Source: Mycobacterium sp. ACS1612 (GTDB taxonomy: Bacteria; Actinomycetota; Actinomycetes; Mycobacteriales; Mycobacteriaceae). From it: DNA of 64,000 bases. The translations under genes and the position numbers were made by a program. The notes beneath the pieces were generated by a model, which ran no database searches, was not told where the DNA came from, and saw only the letters and a list, made by a program, of their open reading frames with translations. The stretch spans positions 1-64,000 of the forward strand of contig NZ_LZHZ01000019.1 in the NCBI RefSeq assembly GCF_001667505.1. The letters are read 5' to 3'. Positions 7,359 through 15,569 of this stretch are shown one piece after another (the stretch's first letter is position 1; the number at the start of each line of letters is the position of its first letter).

Positions 7359-7406
7359 GTCAACCGAAGGTTGACGAATCCCAGTCGTCAACCTAGAGTT
7401 GACGGC
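7359..7406 (+). promoter_or_regulatory. Tandem clpC2 operators and leaderless-type promoter
   Basis: Two palindromes of the same form, GTCAACCGAAGGTTGAC (7359-7375) and GTCAACCTAGAGTTGAC (7387-7403), begin 28 bp apart. A sigma-A-like promoter is embedded: TTGACG (7371-7376), a 17-bp spacer, TAGAGT (7394-7399). The predicted start of transcription falls on or within a base or two of the clpC2 ATG at 7407, and no ribosome-binding site fits, so the mRNA is probably leaderless. The operators overlap -35 and -10, which is the geometry of repression. Confidence 0.75.
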
Positions 7407-8120
7407 ATGACCGAGCCAGTCAAAATCGCCAACCCCGTCCGCCTCGACGACCTCATCACCGCGATCAAGACGGCCCACGACGAACCGCTCGATCAACTCA
7501 CCGACGCCGTCATCGCCGCCGACGCCCTCGGCGACATCGCCGACCACCTGATCGGCCACTTCGTCGACCAAGCCCGCAAGTCCGGCGCCTCGTGGACCGA
7601 GATCGGCCAGTGCATGGGTGTGACCAAGCAGGCGGCCCAGAAGCGGTTCGTGCCCAAGGCGGACGCCTTACTCGACCCGAATGCCGGATTCGGCCGATTC
7701 ACGCCCCGCGCCCGCAACGTGATCGTCGTCGCGCAGAACAAGGCGGGCGAAGCAGGCAACAACGAGATCGGCACCGACCATCTGGTCCTCGGCCTGTTCG
7801 CAGACCCGGACGGCCTGGCCGCCAAGCTGCTGGCCGGACAGGGCATCGACGCCGACAGCGTCACCAAGGCCATCGCGCTGCCGCCGCGCGCCGACAACGT
7901 GCCCACCCTGATCCCGTTCAACGGACAGGCCAAGAAAGCGTTGGAACTGACCTTCCGCCAAGCACTTCGGTTGGGCCACAACTACGTCGGCACCGAACAC
8001 ATTCTGCTGGCGCTGTACGAAGCCGAGGACGACGACGGCACGCTGCATCGGGTCGGCGTCGACCGGGACCGCTTCGAGCGCGAACTGGTTGCCGCGCTCG
8101 AGTCGCTGACGAAAGGCTGA
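7407..8120 (+). CDS. clpC2: ClpC2-like Clp N-domain protein with N-terminal HTH
   Basis: The 237-residue protein lacks AAA+ modules. Residues 59-81 (SGASWTEIGQCMGVTKQAAQ) form a helix-turn-helix. From about residue 95 there is a Clp_N-type double repeat (FTPRARNVIVVAQNKAG, IGTDHLVLGLF, and FNGQAKKALELTFRQALRLG, VGTEHILLALYEAE). This matches mycobacterial ClpC2 (Rv2667). Published work, as I recall it, shows that ClpC2 protects the ClpC1 protease from cyclomarin-type antibiotics by binding them, and that it represses its own gene. The paired palindromes just upstream fit that autoregulation. It acts in the cytoplasm as a decoy and regulator, not as a protease unfoldase. Confidence 0.9.
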   Translation: MTEPVKIANPVRLDDLITAIKTAHDEPLDQLTDAVIAADALGDIADHLIGHFVDQARKSGASWTEIGQCMGVTKQAAQKRFVPKADALLDPNAGFGRFTPRARNVIVVAQNKAGEAGNNEIGTDHLVLGLFADPDGLAAKLLAGQGIDADSVTKAIALPPRADNVPTLIPFNGQAKKALELTFRQALRLGHNYVGTEHILLALYEAEDDDGTLHRVGVDRDRFERELVAALESLTKG

Positions 8121-8155
8121 TCTCACGTCCGCGACCGTCGCGACGTCTTCATGAT

Positions 8156-8638
8156 GTGAGGGTGCGACCGTTCGAGGACGTGGTGGCCGAGCACGGTGCG
8201 ACCGTGCTGCGCGTCTGCCGGGCCGTGCTCGGCCCTACCGACGCCGAGGACGCCTGGTCGGAGACGTTCCTTTCGGCGCTGCGGGCGTACCCGGATCTGC
8301 CCGCCGACGCCAACGTCGAGGCCTGGCTGGTCACGATCGCCCACCGCCGGGCCATCGACGTCGGGCGCGCCCGCTCGCGGCGCCCCATGCCCACCGACAC
8401 CCTGCCCGAACGGCCCGCCGCCCACGCCGATCCCGCGACGCGCGACCCCGACCTGTGGGCCGCGCTCGAACGGCTGCCGACCAAACAACGCCAGGCACTG
8501 GCCTACCACCACATCGCCGGCCTGCCGTTCGCCGAAATCGGTGAACTGATCGGCAACTCCCCCGACGCCGCGCGCCGAGCCGCCGCCGACGGACTCAAGA
8601 CACTCCGGAAGTACTACCGCGAGGACGAAACAGCATGA
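8156..8638 (+). CDS. ECF-type sigma-70 family factor
   Basis: The 160-residue protein has sigma region 2 (FEDVVAEHGATVLRVCRAVL, PTDAEDAWSETFLSALRAYP, ANVEAWLVTIAHRRAIDVGR) and region 4 (LPTKQRQALAYHHIAGLPFA, EIGELIGNSPDAARRAAADG). Start is GTG 8156 or GTG 8162; neither has a strong ribosome-binding site. The stop overlaps the ATG of the alkyltransferase gene (ATGA, 8635-8638), so both are translationally coupled. No separate anti-sigma gene is visible. It should direct RNA polymerase to a small regulon, plausibly including its own operon and DNA-alkylation repair. Confidence 0.85.
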   Translation: MRVRPFEDVVAEHGATVLRVCRAVLGPTDAEDAWSETFLSALRAYPDLPADANVEAWLVTIAHRRAIDVGRARSRRPMPTDTLPERPAAHADPATRDPDLWAALERLPTKQRQALAYHHIAGLPFAEIGELIGNSPDAARRAAADGLKTLRKYYREDETA

Positions 8639-9228
8639 CCGCCAACCTTTTTGACGACCTGGCCGCCGACGACGGCGCGCTGGCCCGGCTGCACCAGCGA
8701 CTCGAACGCGACGCCGACGCCGCCCATCTGCTCGACGTCGCCTACCGCACCCTCGACACGCCGGTCGGCACACTGCTGCTGGCGGCCACCACCGCCGGAC
8801 TGGTCCGGGTGGCCTACGACGTCGAAGGGCACGACGCAGTGCTGCACGCTCTCGCCGAGCGGATCAGCCCGCGGGTGCTGCGCGCGCCGGCACGGCTGGA
8901 CACCGTGGCACGCCAGATCGACGAGTATTTCGCCAAACAGCGCACTGCCTTCGACGTGCCTGTCGACCTGAGGCTGGCAGACGGTTTCCGCCGCAACGTG
9001 ATCGAACACCTGCGCGAGATCGGCTACGGCCACCGCGAAAGCTATGCGACGGTGGCCGCCGCGATCGGAAACCCGAAGGCGGTCCGTGCCGTCGGCACCG
9101 CGTGCGCACACAACCCGTTACCGGTGGTGATCCCCTGCCACCGCGTCGTGCGGTCGGACGGGTCGACCGGACAGTACGTCGGCGGACCGGTGGCCAAGTC
9201 GACACTGCTGGACCTCGAGGCCGCGTGA
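8635..9228 (+). CDS. ogt: Methylated-DNA–protein-cysteine methyltransferase
   Basis: The 197-residue protein carries the active-site motif IPCHRVVRSDG with the acceptor cysteine at residue 168, preceded by RAVGTACAHNPLPVV and followed by a GGxxxK-type segment. This is the suicide enzyme that moves alkyl groups from O6-alkylguanine to itself. About 36 extra residues (TANLFDDLAADDGALARLHQ...) precede the usual start of the domain at YRTLDTPVG. The extension is acidic and helical and has no cysteine. Coupling to the upstream sigma factor suggests a joint alkylation response. The gene symbol follows the family; orthology to other mycobacterial ogt genes is not established. Confidence 0.9.
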   Translation: MTANLFDDLAADDGALARLHQRLERDADAAHLLDVAYRTLDTPVGTLLLAATTAGLVRVAYDVEGHDAVLHALAERISPRVLRAPARLDTVARQIDEYFAKQRTAFDVPVDLRLADGFRRNVIEHLREIGYGHRESYATVAAAIGNPKAVRAVGTACAHNPLPVVIPCHRVVRSDGSTGQYVGGPVAKSTLLDLEAA

Positions 9229-9269
9229 CGGCGGGAATGAATACGCGGGCGCGACGGTAGAAGTGGTTC

Positions 9270-9692
9270 ATGAAACTCAACGACGCGGCCCGCGAGCTCA
9301 TCGGCGAGGGCACCGACGCGACACTTGTCACGATCAACCCCGACGGCAGCCCGCAGGCCACCGTCGTCTGGGTGGCTCTGGAATCGACACCCGACGGCGA
9401 CGAACTGGTCGCCGCGCACCTGCACGAGTACCAGAAGACCCGCAACGTCCGACGCGACCCGCGGGTGGCCGTCACGATCCTGTCCACCAAACATCCGGGC
9501 CAGCAGACCCCCTACCTGTCGATCACCGGGACGGCGCGCATCGTCGAAGGCGGCGCGCCCGCGCTGCTGAAGAAACTGGCCAAGGTGATGCTGGGCAGCG
9601 ACGAGCATTTCCCGCCGCCCAACGCGCCGGAAGGTCTGCTCACCCGCATCCGGATCGACAAGGTCGGCGGCCTCGGGGTAGCCGCGTCCTGA
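9270..9692 (+). CDS. PPOX-class (FMN/F420-dependent) split-barrel protein
   Basis: The 140-residue protein follows the flavin/deazaflavin split beta-barrel plan: ATLVTINPDGSPQATVVWVA, VAAHLHEYQKTRNVRRDPRV, VAVTILSTKHPGQQTPYLSI, TGTARIVEGGAPALLKKLAK. The KTRNVRRDPRVAV segment is the phosphate-binding part in this family. Mycobacterial relatives use coenzyme F420 and reduce diverse substrates; the substrate cannot be read from sequence. It follows the alkyltransferase by 41 bases and may be in the same transcript. Confidence 0.85.
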   Translation: MKLNDAARELIGEGTDATLVTINPDGSPQATVVWVALESTPDGDELVAAHLHEYQKTRNVRRDPRVAVTILSTKHPGQQTPYLSITGTARIVEGGAPALLKKLAKVMLGSDEHFPPPNAPEGLLTRIRIDKVGGLGVAAS

Positions 9693-9738
9693 CGACCAAC
9701 TGGCTGTAACACGTTTCAGTTTGTGCCATCATGCGTTG

Positions 9739-10266
9739 ATGCGCCGCTGCCTCGTGCTCCTCGTCGCCCTGGTGGCGGCCGTCGTCGGACTCTCGGCTCC
9801 CCCTGCCTCGGCGGAAGGCACGCCGATCGGCAGCATCGGCGAGACGCTGCGTGTCGAGTTCAAGGGCATCGTGGCCGACGTGACCGTCCATGACGTGTTG
9901 CCCGTCGATCCCCCGCCGCCGGGCTACGTGGCGACCGGTTCGCCGCGGTGGATCAACCAGGGCGGCCCGTGGAAGGCGCCGATCACCATCCACACCATCC
10001 AGGCGCCCAACCCGTACGCGATGGCGGTCGCGTTCTCGTTCAACGGCGTCACCCCGTACGCCGACGCGTATGTGCCCAAGCACACCGACGCGCCCGACGC
10101 GTTGGAACACGCGCTGACGAACGCGCCGCCGGGGTCGACGGTCGACGGCGCGGTGTACTGGCAGGTGTACCGCGCGCTGGTGACCAACGTCGTGCTGATC
10201 AACCCGTCGACGGGTACGCACCTGGCGCAGTGGAATCTGTGGCAGCCGGGGGCACCGCTACCGTAG
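9739..10266 (+). CDS. Exported protein, Rv2668-like
   Basis: The 175-residue protein has an N-terminal signal peptide (MRRCLVLLVALVAAVVGLSA, cleavage around APPASAEG). The mature part looks like a beta-sandwich (IGETLRVEFKGIVADVTVHD, APITIHTIQAPNPYAMAVAF, SFNGVTPYADAYVP, NVVLINPSTGTHLAQWNLW). Position between clpC2 and a GNAT gene matches Rv2668, an exported protein of unknown function in M. tuberculosis. The upstream frame stays open to 9721, but the hydrophobic signal starts at ATG 9739. Probably secreted or loosely cell-wall associated. Confidence 0.8.
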   Translation: MRRCLVLLVALVAAVVGLSAPPASAEGTPIGSIGETLRVEFKGIVADVTVHDVLPVDPPPPGYVATGSPRWINQGGPWKAPITIHTIQAPNPYAMAVAFSFNGVTPYADAYVPKHTDAPDALEHALTNAPPGSTVDGAVYWQVYRALVTNVVLINPSTGTHLAQWNLWQPGAPLP

Positions 10267-10270
10267 AGCC

Positions 10271-10804
10271 GTGTCGATTGACGTCGCCGCGGCCGCCGAG
10301 GCCGACCTGCCTGAGTTGGCCGACGTCGCCGCCGCCACCTTCCCGCTGGCCTGCCCCCCCGAGGCGACGCAGGAGAACATCGCGGCCTTCATCGCCGAGA
10401 ACTTGTCGCAGGCGCGATTCCGGGAGTACCTGGCCGATCCGGATCGGGCGGTGCTGGTGGCACGGTTCGCGGGCCGAATTGCGGGCTACGCCATGCTGAT
10501 TCGCGGCGTCCCCGACGATGACGACGTGCAGCGAGCGGTGACACTGCGTCCGGCCGTCGAGCTGTCGAAGATCTACGTGCTGGCTGACAGTCACGGCGCG
10601 GGCGTGTCCGCGGCGCTGATGACCGCGGCGGTGCAGTACGCGGCCGAACACGATGCCAAATGCGTGTGGCTGGGCGTCAACCAGCTGAACCGGCGCGCGC
10701 AGCGGTTCTACGCCAAGCACGGGTTTACCGTGAACGGCACCAAGACATTTCAGCTGGGCACCGGCGTCGAGAACGACTACGTGATGGTGCGCCCACTCCC
10801 CTAG
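10271..10804 (+). CDS. GNAT acetyltransferase, Rv2669-like
   Basis: The 177-residue protein has GNAT motif A (LSKIYVLADSHGAGVSAALM, the acetyl-CoA pyrophosphate loop in a divergent form) and motif B (CVWLGVNQLNRRAQRFYAKH GF). The start is GTG 10271, four bases after the previous stop. It corresponds by position to Rv2669. Its stop codon interlocks with that of the convergent zapE gene (CTAG, 10801-10804). The acceptor molecule is unknown. Confidence 0.88.
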   Translation: MSIDVAAAAEADLPELADVAAATFPLACPPEATQENIAAFIAENLSQARFREYLADPDRAVLVARFAGRIAGYAMLIRGVPDDDDVQRAVTLRPAVELSKIYVLADSHGAGVSAALMTAAVQYAAEHDAKCVWLGVNQLNRRAQRFYAKHGFTVNGTKTFQLGTGVENDYVMVRPLP

Positions 10805-11859
10805 CGTCCCTGACGGCGGTGTGGGCCCTGCTCGCCGGAAGTCTGGCCGGCCGCCGTCAACGCCAACAAGCGCGACGTCGCGCGCAGATACTTCTTCCGG
10901 AAGCCGCCCGCCAGCATCTCCGCGGAGAAGATGGTGTCCAGCTTGGTCCCCGACGCCACCACCGGAGTGCCCGCATCGTAGAGCCGGTCGGTCAGCGACA
11001 CCAACCGCAGCGCGACGTTCTGATCGTCGATCGGATGCACTCCGGTGATGAACACCGCGGTGACACCCTCGATCAGGGTCAGATAGCGCGACGGGTGCAT
11101 GGTCGCCAGGTGCTTGCACAGCGCGTCGAAATCGTCGAGCGTCGCGCCCGGCACCGCCGCGGCCCGCGACGCGACTTCCGCATCGCTCGGCGGCACAGGC
11201 GCGGGCGGTAGGTCGCGGTGCCGGTAATCCGGCCCGTCGATCCGCACCGACGTGAAAATGCTTGCCAACGCCTGGATTTCACGTAAGAAATCCTGCACGG
11301 CGAAGCGGCCCTCACCGAGCTGATCGGGCAGCGTGTTCGACGTCGCAGCGACGGACACCCCGCGCGCCACCAACTCCGACAGCAGCCGCGAGATCAGCGT
11401 GGTGTTGCCCGGGTCGTCGAGCTCGAACTCGTCGATACACACCGCGGTGTAATCGGCCAGCAGCTCGATGCATTCGACGAAGCCGAACACCCCGGCCAGT
11501 TGCGTCATCTCGCCGAACGTCGCGAACGCCTTGGGCCCGGGCAGCTCGAAATACGACGACGCCAGCAGATGCGTCTTGCCGACGCCGAACCCGCCGTCGA
11601 GGTAGATGCCCACCCCGGGCAGCGCCTCGCGCCTGCCGAAGAGTTTCTTCTTGCCGGCCCGCCGCTCGACGGCCTGCTCGCAGAACTGCCGGCAGGCCTG
11701 CACGGCTGCCGCCTGCGTCGGCTCGGCGGGATCGGGTTTGTAGGTCTCGAAGCTGACGTCGGAGAACGTCGGCGGCGGAATCAACTGGGCGATCAAACGC
11801 TCGGGTGTGACGCTGGGGTGCCGATCGACCAGATGTGCCACCCCGCTGGACCCGTGCAT
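10801..11859 (-). CDS. zapE: ZapE/AFG1-family AAA ATPase
   Basis: The 352-residue protein has Walker A GGFGVGKTHLLAS and Walker B CIDEFELDDPGN, sensor-like VAATSNTLPDQLGEGRF, and the AFG1/ZapE opening RLIAQLIPPPTFSDVSFETY. It corresponds to Rv2670c. In E. coli ZapE associates with the division ring, and in mitochondria AFG1 handles respiratory proteins; the mycobacterial role is less certain. The start ATG at 11859 is followed directly by the family domain. Convergent with the GNAT gene and divergent from the ribD-like gene 34 bases away. Confidence 0.9.
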   Translation of the reverse strand: MHGSSGVAHLVDRHPSVTPERLIAQLIPPPTFSDVSFETYKPDPAEPTQAAAVQACRQFCEQAVERRAGKKKLFGRREALPGVGIYLDGGFGVGKTHLLASSYFELPGPKAFATFGEMTQLAGVFGFVECIELLADYTAVCIDEFELDDPGNTTLISRLLSELVARGVSVAATSNTLPDQLGEGRFAVQDFLREIQALASIFTSVRIDGPDYRHRDLPPAPVPPSDAEVASRAAAVPGATLDDFDALCKHLATMHPSRYLTLIEGVTAVFITGVHPIDDQNVALRLVSLTDRLYDAGTPVVASGTKLDTIFSAEMLAGGFRKKYLRATSRLLALTAAGQTSGEQGPHRRQGR

Positions 11860-11893
11860 GCTCGCACCTTAGCGACGTGCTGCAATTCTGCGT

Positions 11894-12667
11894 ATGGCTG
11901 ACGACACTGCCGGGATACAGCTCACAGTGCTCGGCTCCACCGAATCGGTGGAGGAGCGCCGGCTCGCCGACTTCTACGCCTATCCCGACGGTCTGCAGTC
12001 CTGTTGGGTGCGCGGCAACATGATCACGAGCCTGGACGGCGGCGCCACCGACGACGGGAAGGCCGGTGGCCTCGCCGGCGCCGGGGACCGCGCGGTCTTC
12101 GCGCTGATGCGGCACGCCGCCGACGTGATTCTGGTCGGCGCCGCCACGGTGCGGGTCGAGAACTACTCCGGCGCGCAGCTTTCGGTCGCCGCTCGACAGG
12201 AGCGGCAGCGCCGCGGCCAGGCCGAGGTCCCGCCGATCGCGGTCGTCACCCAATCCGGCGACCTGGATCCGGCCGCGTTGTTCTTCACCCGCACCGAGGT
12301 GCCGCCGTTGATCCTGACCAGCCGCCGGTCCGTCGACGCCACCCGGCGCAGACTCGGCTCGGTGGCCGAGGTCATCGACGCGTCCGGTCCGCAGTCCGAC
12401 AGCGTCGACGGCGCCACCGTGCTGAACATCTTCGCCGAGCGCGGGCTGTACCGGGTGCTGTCCGAGGGCGGCCCGCTGTTCCTCGGCTCGCTGATCGAAG
12501 ACGGTCTGCTCGACGAGCTGTGCTTGACCATCGCGCCGATCCTCGTCGGCGGCGCGGCCCGCCGCATCGCCACCGGTCCGGGGCAGGTGCGCACCAGGAT
12601 GCGTCGCACCCATCTGCTCACCGACGACGACGGCTACCTCTACACCCGCTACGTCAAGGGGGGGTGA
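11894..12667 (+). CDS. RibD C-domain-like reductase, Rv2671-type
   Basis: The 257-residue protein is the pyrimidine-reductase half of RibD only: WVRGNMITSLDGGATDDGKA, DVILVGAATVRVENY, YRVLSEGGPLFLGSLIEDGL, DELCLTIAPILVGG. No N-terminal deaminase is present. It matches Rv2671, which is reported to act as a dihydrofolate-reductase analogue and to contribute to para-aminosalicylate resistance when over-produced. It therefore may belong to folate rather than riboflavin metabolism, using NADPH. It shares a short intergenic region with zapE and is followed 25 bases later by the lipoprotein gene. Confidence 0.88.
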   Translation: MADDTAGIQLTVLGSTESVEERRLADFYAYPDGLQSCWVRGNMITSLDGGATDDGKAGGLAGAGDRAVFALMRHAADVILVGAATVRVENYSGAQLSVAARQERQRRGQAEVPPIAVVTQSGDLDPAALFFTRTEVPPLILTSRRSVDATRRRLGSVAEVIDASGPQSDSVDGATVLNIFAERGLYRVLSEGGPLFLGSLIEDGLLDELCLTIAPILVGGAARRIATGPGQVRTRMRRTHLLTDDDGYLYTRYVKGG

Positions 12668-12692
12668 GCCGACCATCAGTACCCTGGTCGGC

Positions 12693-14258
12693 ATGCGTCG
12701 GCGTCGTCACCTCGTCCAGGCCATGAGCCTGGCAACCGTCATGGCTTTCGTCGCCGCGTGCGCACCAGGGCTTGCCGCCAATCCCCGCTACGCCACCGAC
12801 GCGGGTGCGCATCCTCAGGGGGCGCCTCAGACCACGAAGGCGGCGTCGGGTCCGCCGCCGATCGAGGCGCCGAAGAACGACTTGTCGTGGCGCGACTGCA
12901 CGTCGCGCGTCTTCAGCGAGGCTGCCGTGCAGGCGATTCCTGGTGTGAAGCTGGACTGCGCCAGCTACGACGCCGACCTCGACCCGATCAACGGCGCGAC
13001 CGGGACCGTCAGTATCGGCGTCGTGCGGGCCACCTCGGTGCAGACGCCCAAGGACGCCGGGCCGCTGGTGATGACCACCGGATCGGACCTGCCGTCGTCG
13101 ACGCAGTTACCGGTATGGCTGAACCGCGCTGGCGCCGACGTGCTCAAGTCGCGTCCGATCGTGGCGGTCGACCGCCGCGGCACCGGCATGTCGGGGGCGC
13201 TGGACTGCCGCGACCTCTACGACCGCCAGGAGATGATCGACCAGGCGCAGTTCCAATCCGGCGACGACCCGGTCGCCAACCTTGGCGCGATTACGCAGAC
13301 GGCCACCACCAGTTGCACCGACACCATCGCGCCGGGCGACTCCGCGTACGACAACTCGCACGCCGCGGAGGACATCGAGCGGCTGCGCAGCACCTGGGAC
13401 GTGCCGACCATTGCGCTGTTGGGTGTCGGCAACGGCGCGCAGGTCGCGCTCGCCTACGCCGGCTCGCATCCGAACAAGGTCGCCCGACTGGTGTTGGACT
13501 CGCCGCTGCCGCTGGGCATCGCCGCCGAGGCTGCGACCGAGCAGCGGATCAAGGGTGAACAGGCCGCGCTGGACGCCTGGGCCGCGCAGTGTCTGGCCAC
13601 CAACTGCCCGTTGGCGCCGGATCCCAAGGGCGCGATCGACGCCCTGCTGGACTCGGCACGAAACGGCAGCGGGCCGGGCGGCGCGTCGGTCGCGGCGGTC
13701 GCCGCCGCGATTTCGACGGCGTTGGCCTATCCGCGCGGCGACCGGGTCAACTCGGGCAACGACCTGGCCGCCGCCGTCGCGGCGGCCCGCAGCGGCAACA
13801 CCAACCAGATGACCAACCTCATCACGGCCGCCGAGAACCTGCGCCAGACCGACGGCCAGTTCGTCAACGGCTGCAGCGACGCGCTGAACCGGCCAACGCC
13901 CGACCGGGCCCGCGAGTTGGTGGTCGCCTGGCCCAAGCTCTATCCGCAGTTCGGCGCTGTCGGCGCGCTCAGCCTGGTCAAGTGCATGAACTGGCCGAGC
14001 GGTTCGGCACCGCAGGACCCGAAGAACCTCAAGATCCCGGTGATGCTGCTAGGCGTGCAGAACGATCCGATCGTCGGCAACGAGGGCGTGGCCGCGGTCG
14101 GCGCGACGATGATCAACGCGGGCACCACCAGCAAGCGGGTGATGTGGCAGGGCATCGGGCACGGCGCCAGCATCTACTCGGAGTGCGCGCTGCCGCCGGT
14201 GATCGGTTACCTGAATAGCGGTAACCTGCCGCCCACCGACACCTACTGCCCGGCCTGA
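12693..14258 (+). CDS. Lipoprotein of the tripeptidyl-peptidase (alpha/beta-hydrolase) family, Rv2672-like
   Basis: The 521-residue protein has a lipobox (VMAFVAACAPG) after a basic N-terminus and then the fold of SCO7095-type secreted peptidases: oxyanion strand VDRRGTGMSGALDC, nucleophile elbow LLGVGNGAQVALAYAGSHP, acid strand VMLLGVQNDPIVGNEG and catalytic-His strand WQGIGHGASIYSE, plus a C-terminal cysteine-containing TAP-like region. In the elbow the expected GxSxG serine is Gly (GVGNG), while Asp and His candidates remain. The protein may therefore not be a classical serine peptidase. It should be anchored on the outer face of the membrane. Confidence 0.85.
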   Translation: MRRRRHLVQAMSLATVMAFVAACAPGLAANPRYATDAGAHPQGAPQTTKAASGPPPIEAPKNDLSWRDCTSRVFSEAAVQAIPGVKLDCASYDADLDPINGATGTVSIGVVRATSVQTPKDAGPLVMTTGSDLPSSTQLPVWLNRAGADVLKSRPIVAVDRRGTGMSGALDCRDLYDRQEMIDQAQFQSGDDPVANLGAITQTATTSCTDTIAPGDSAYDNSHAAEDIERLRSTWDVPTIALLGVGNGAQVALAYAGSHPNKVARLVLDSPLPLGIAAEAATEQRIKGEQAALDAWAAQCLATNCPLAPDPKGAIDALLDSARNGSGPGGASVAAVAAAISTALAYPRGDRVNSGNDLAAAVAAARSGNTNQMTNLITAAENLRQTDGQFVNGCSDALNRPTPDRARELVVAWPKLYPQFGAVGALSLVKCMNWPSGSAPQDPKNLKIPVMLLGVQNDPIVGNEGVAAVGATMINAGTTSKRVMWQGIGHGASIYSECALPPVIGYLNSGNLPPTDTYCPA

Positions 14259-14279
14259 CACGGGCCCGCGGGTTGATCG

Positions 14280-15569
14280 GTGTACGGTGCGCTGGTGGCG
14301 GCTCTTGACTCCATTCGAACCGGCCTGTTGAAAGCGTTCGCGCCCCGTACCTCAGCGCCAAGCGTCGCAGTCGTGCTGCGGTCCATCCTGTGGCCGCTGG
14401 CGATCCTGATGATCATCCATCGCAGCTATGTGCTGGCCACCAACGGCTACATCACCGACGACTACGGCCCGGTGTACCGCGCGGTCGTCAACTTCAAAAT
14501 GGGCTGGGACATCTACAACGAGCACTTCGATTACGTCGACCCGCACTACCTGTATCCGCCGGGCGGAACGCTGATCATGGCGCCCTTCGGCTACCTGCCC
14601 GTCGACGCGTCGCGTTACTGGTTCATTACGTTCAACACGATCGCGATCATCATCGCGGCGGTCCTGCTGGTGCAGTTGTTCAAGTTCTCGTGGACATCGG
14701 TGGCGTTGCCTGCGCTGCTCGTCGCGATGTTCTGCACCGAAAGCGTGATCAACACACTGGTTTTCGGCAACATCAACGGCTGCATCCTGCTGCTGGAGGT
14801 GCTGTTCTTCCGGTGGCTGCTTGACGGCAAGGTGAACCACCAGTGGTGGGCCGGGGTGGCGATCGGGCTGACGCTGGTGGTCAAACCGCTGCTGGGCCCG
14901 CTGCTGTTACTGCCGCTGCTGAACCGGCAGTGGCGCGCGCTGGTGACCGCGTTCCTGATGCCGCTGATTTTCAACGCGGTCGCGTGGCCGTTGGTCGCCG
15001 ACCCGATGAACTTCGTCACCGGCACGCTGCGGTACATCTTCAAGACGCGCGACTATTTCAACAGCTCGATCGACGGCAACGGCACCTACTACGGCCTGCC
15101 GCCGTGGCTGATCCTGTTGCTGCGCATCGCATTCCTGGCGCTGGCCGTGGTCAGCCTGTGGCTGCTGTACCGCTACTACCGCACCCGTGACCCGCTGTTC
15201 TGGATGGCGACGTCATCGGGCGTGCTGCTGATCACGTCGTATCTGGTGCTGTCGCTGGGCCAGGGCTATTACTCGATGATGCTGTTCCCGTTCCTGATGA
15301 CGGTGGTGCTACCGAATTCGGTGATCCGCAATTGGCCTGCGTGGCTGGCGATCTACGGGTTCATGAGCGCCGACCGGTGGCTGCTCGGTCACTGGCCGAC
15401 GACCGGGCGGTATCTGGAGTACATGAAGTTCACCTACGGCTGGTGTCTGATGCTCATCGTGGTGTTCAGCGTGCTCTACTTCCGCTACCTCGACGCCAAG
15501 GCCGACGGTCGCCTCGACGACGGCATCGACCCGGTGTGGGTGAAGCCGAAGGAGCCGGTGCCGGTTTAG
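14280..15569 (+). CDS. aftC: Alpha-(1->3)-arabinofuranosyltransferase AftC
   Basis: The 429-residue protein is a GT-C glycosyltransferase with about 10-11 membrane helices (for example LWPLAILMIIHRSY, FNTIAIIIAAVLLVQLF, LTLVVKPLLGPLLLLPLL). An early loop has acidic residues (TNGYITDDYGPVYR) as in catalytic loops of this class, and DPHYLYPPGG follows. Its position between the Rv2672-like gene and msrB supports the Rv2673 assignment. AftC adds alpha-1,3 branches to the arabinan of arabinogalactan and lipoarabinomannan, using decaprenyl-phosphoryl-arabinose on the periplasmic side. Start is GTG 14280. Its stop interlocks with the convergent regulator (TTAG, 15566-15569). Confidence 0.92.
   Translation: MYGALVAALDSIRTGLLKAFAPRTSAPSVAVVLRSILWPLAILMIIHRSYVLATNGYITDDYGPVYRAVVNFKMGWDIYNEHFDYVDPHYLYPPGGTLIMAPFGYLPVDASRYWFITFNTIAIIIAAVLLVQLFKFSWTSVALPALLVAMFCTESVINTLVFGNINGCILLLEVLFFRWLLDGKVNHQWWAGVAIGLTLVVKPLLGPLLLLPLLNRQWRALVTAFLMPLIFNAVAWPLVADPMNFVTGTLRYIFKTRDYFNSSIDGNGTYYGLPPWLILLLRIAFLALAVVSLWLLYRYYRTRDPLFWMATSSGVLLITSYLVLSLGQGYYSMMLFPFLMTVVLPNSVIRNWPAWLAIYGFMSADRWLLGHWPTTGRYLEYMKFTYGWCLMLIVVFSVLYFRYLDAKADGRLDDGIDPVWVKPKEPVPV

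Noticed and set aside
7592-8155. Upstream extension of the sigma-factor frame through clpC2
   Set aside because: It overlaps clpC2 in another frame and is Arg/Gly-rich; sigma region 2 starts at about 8160.
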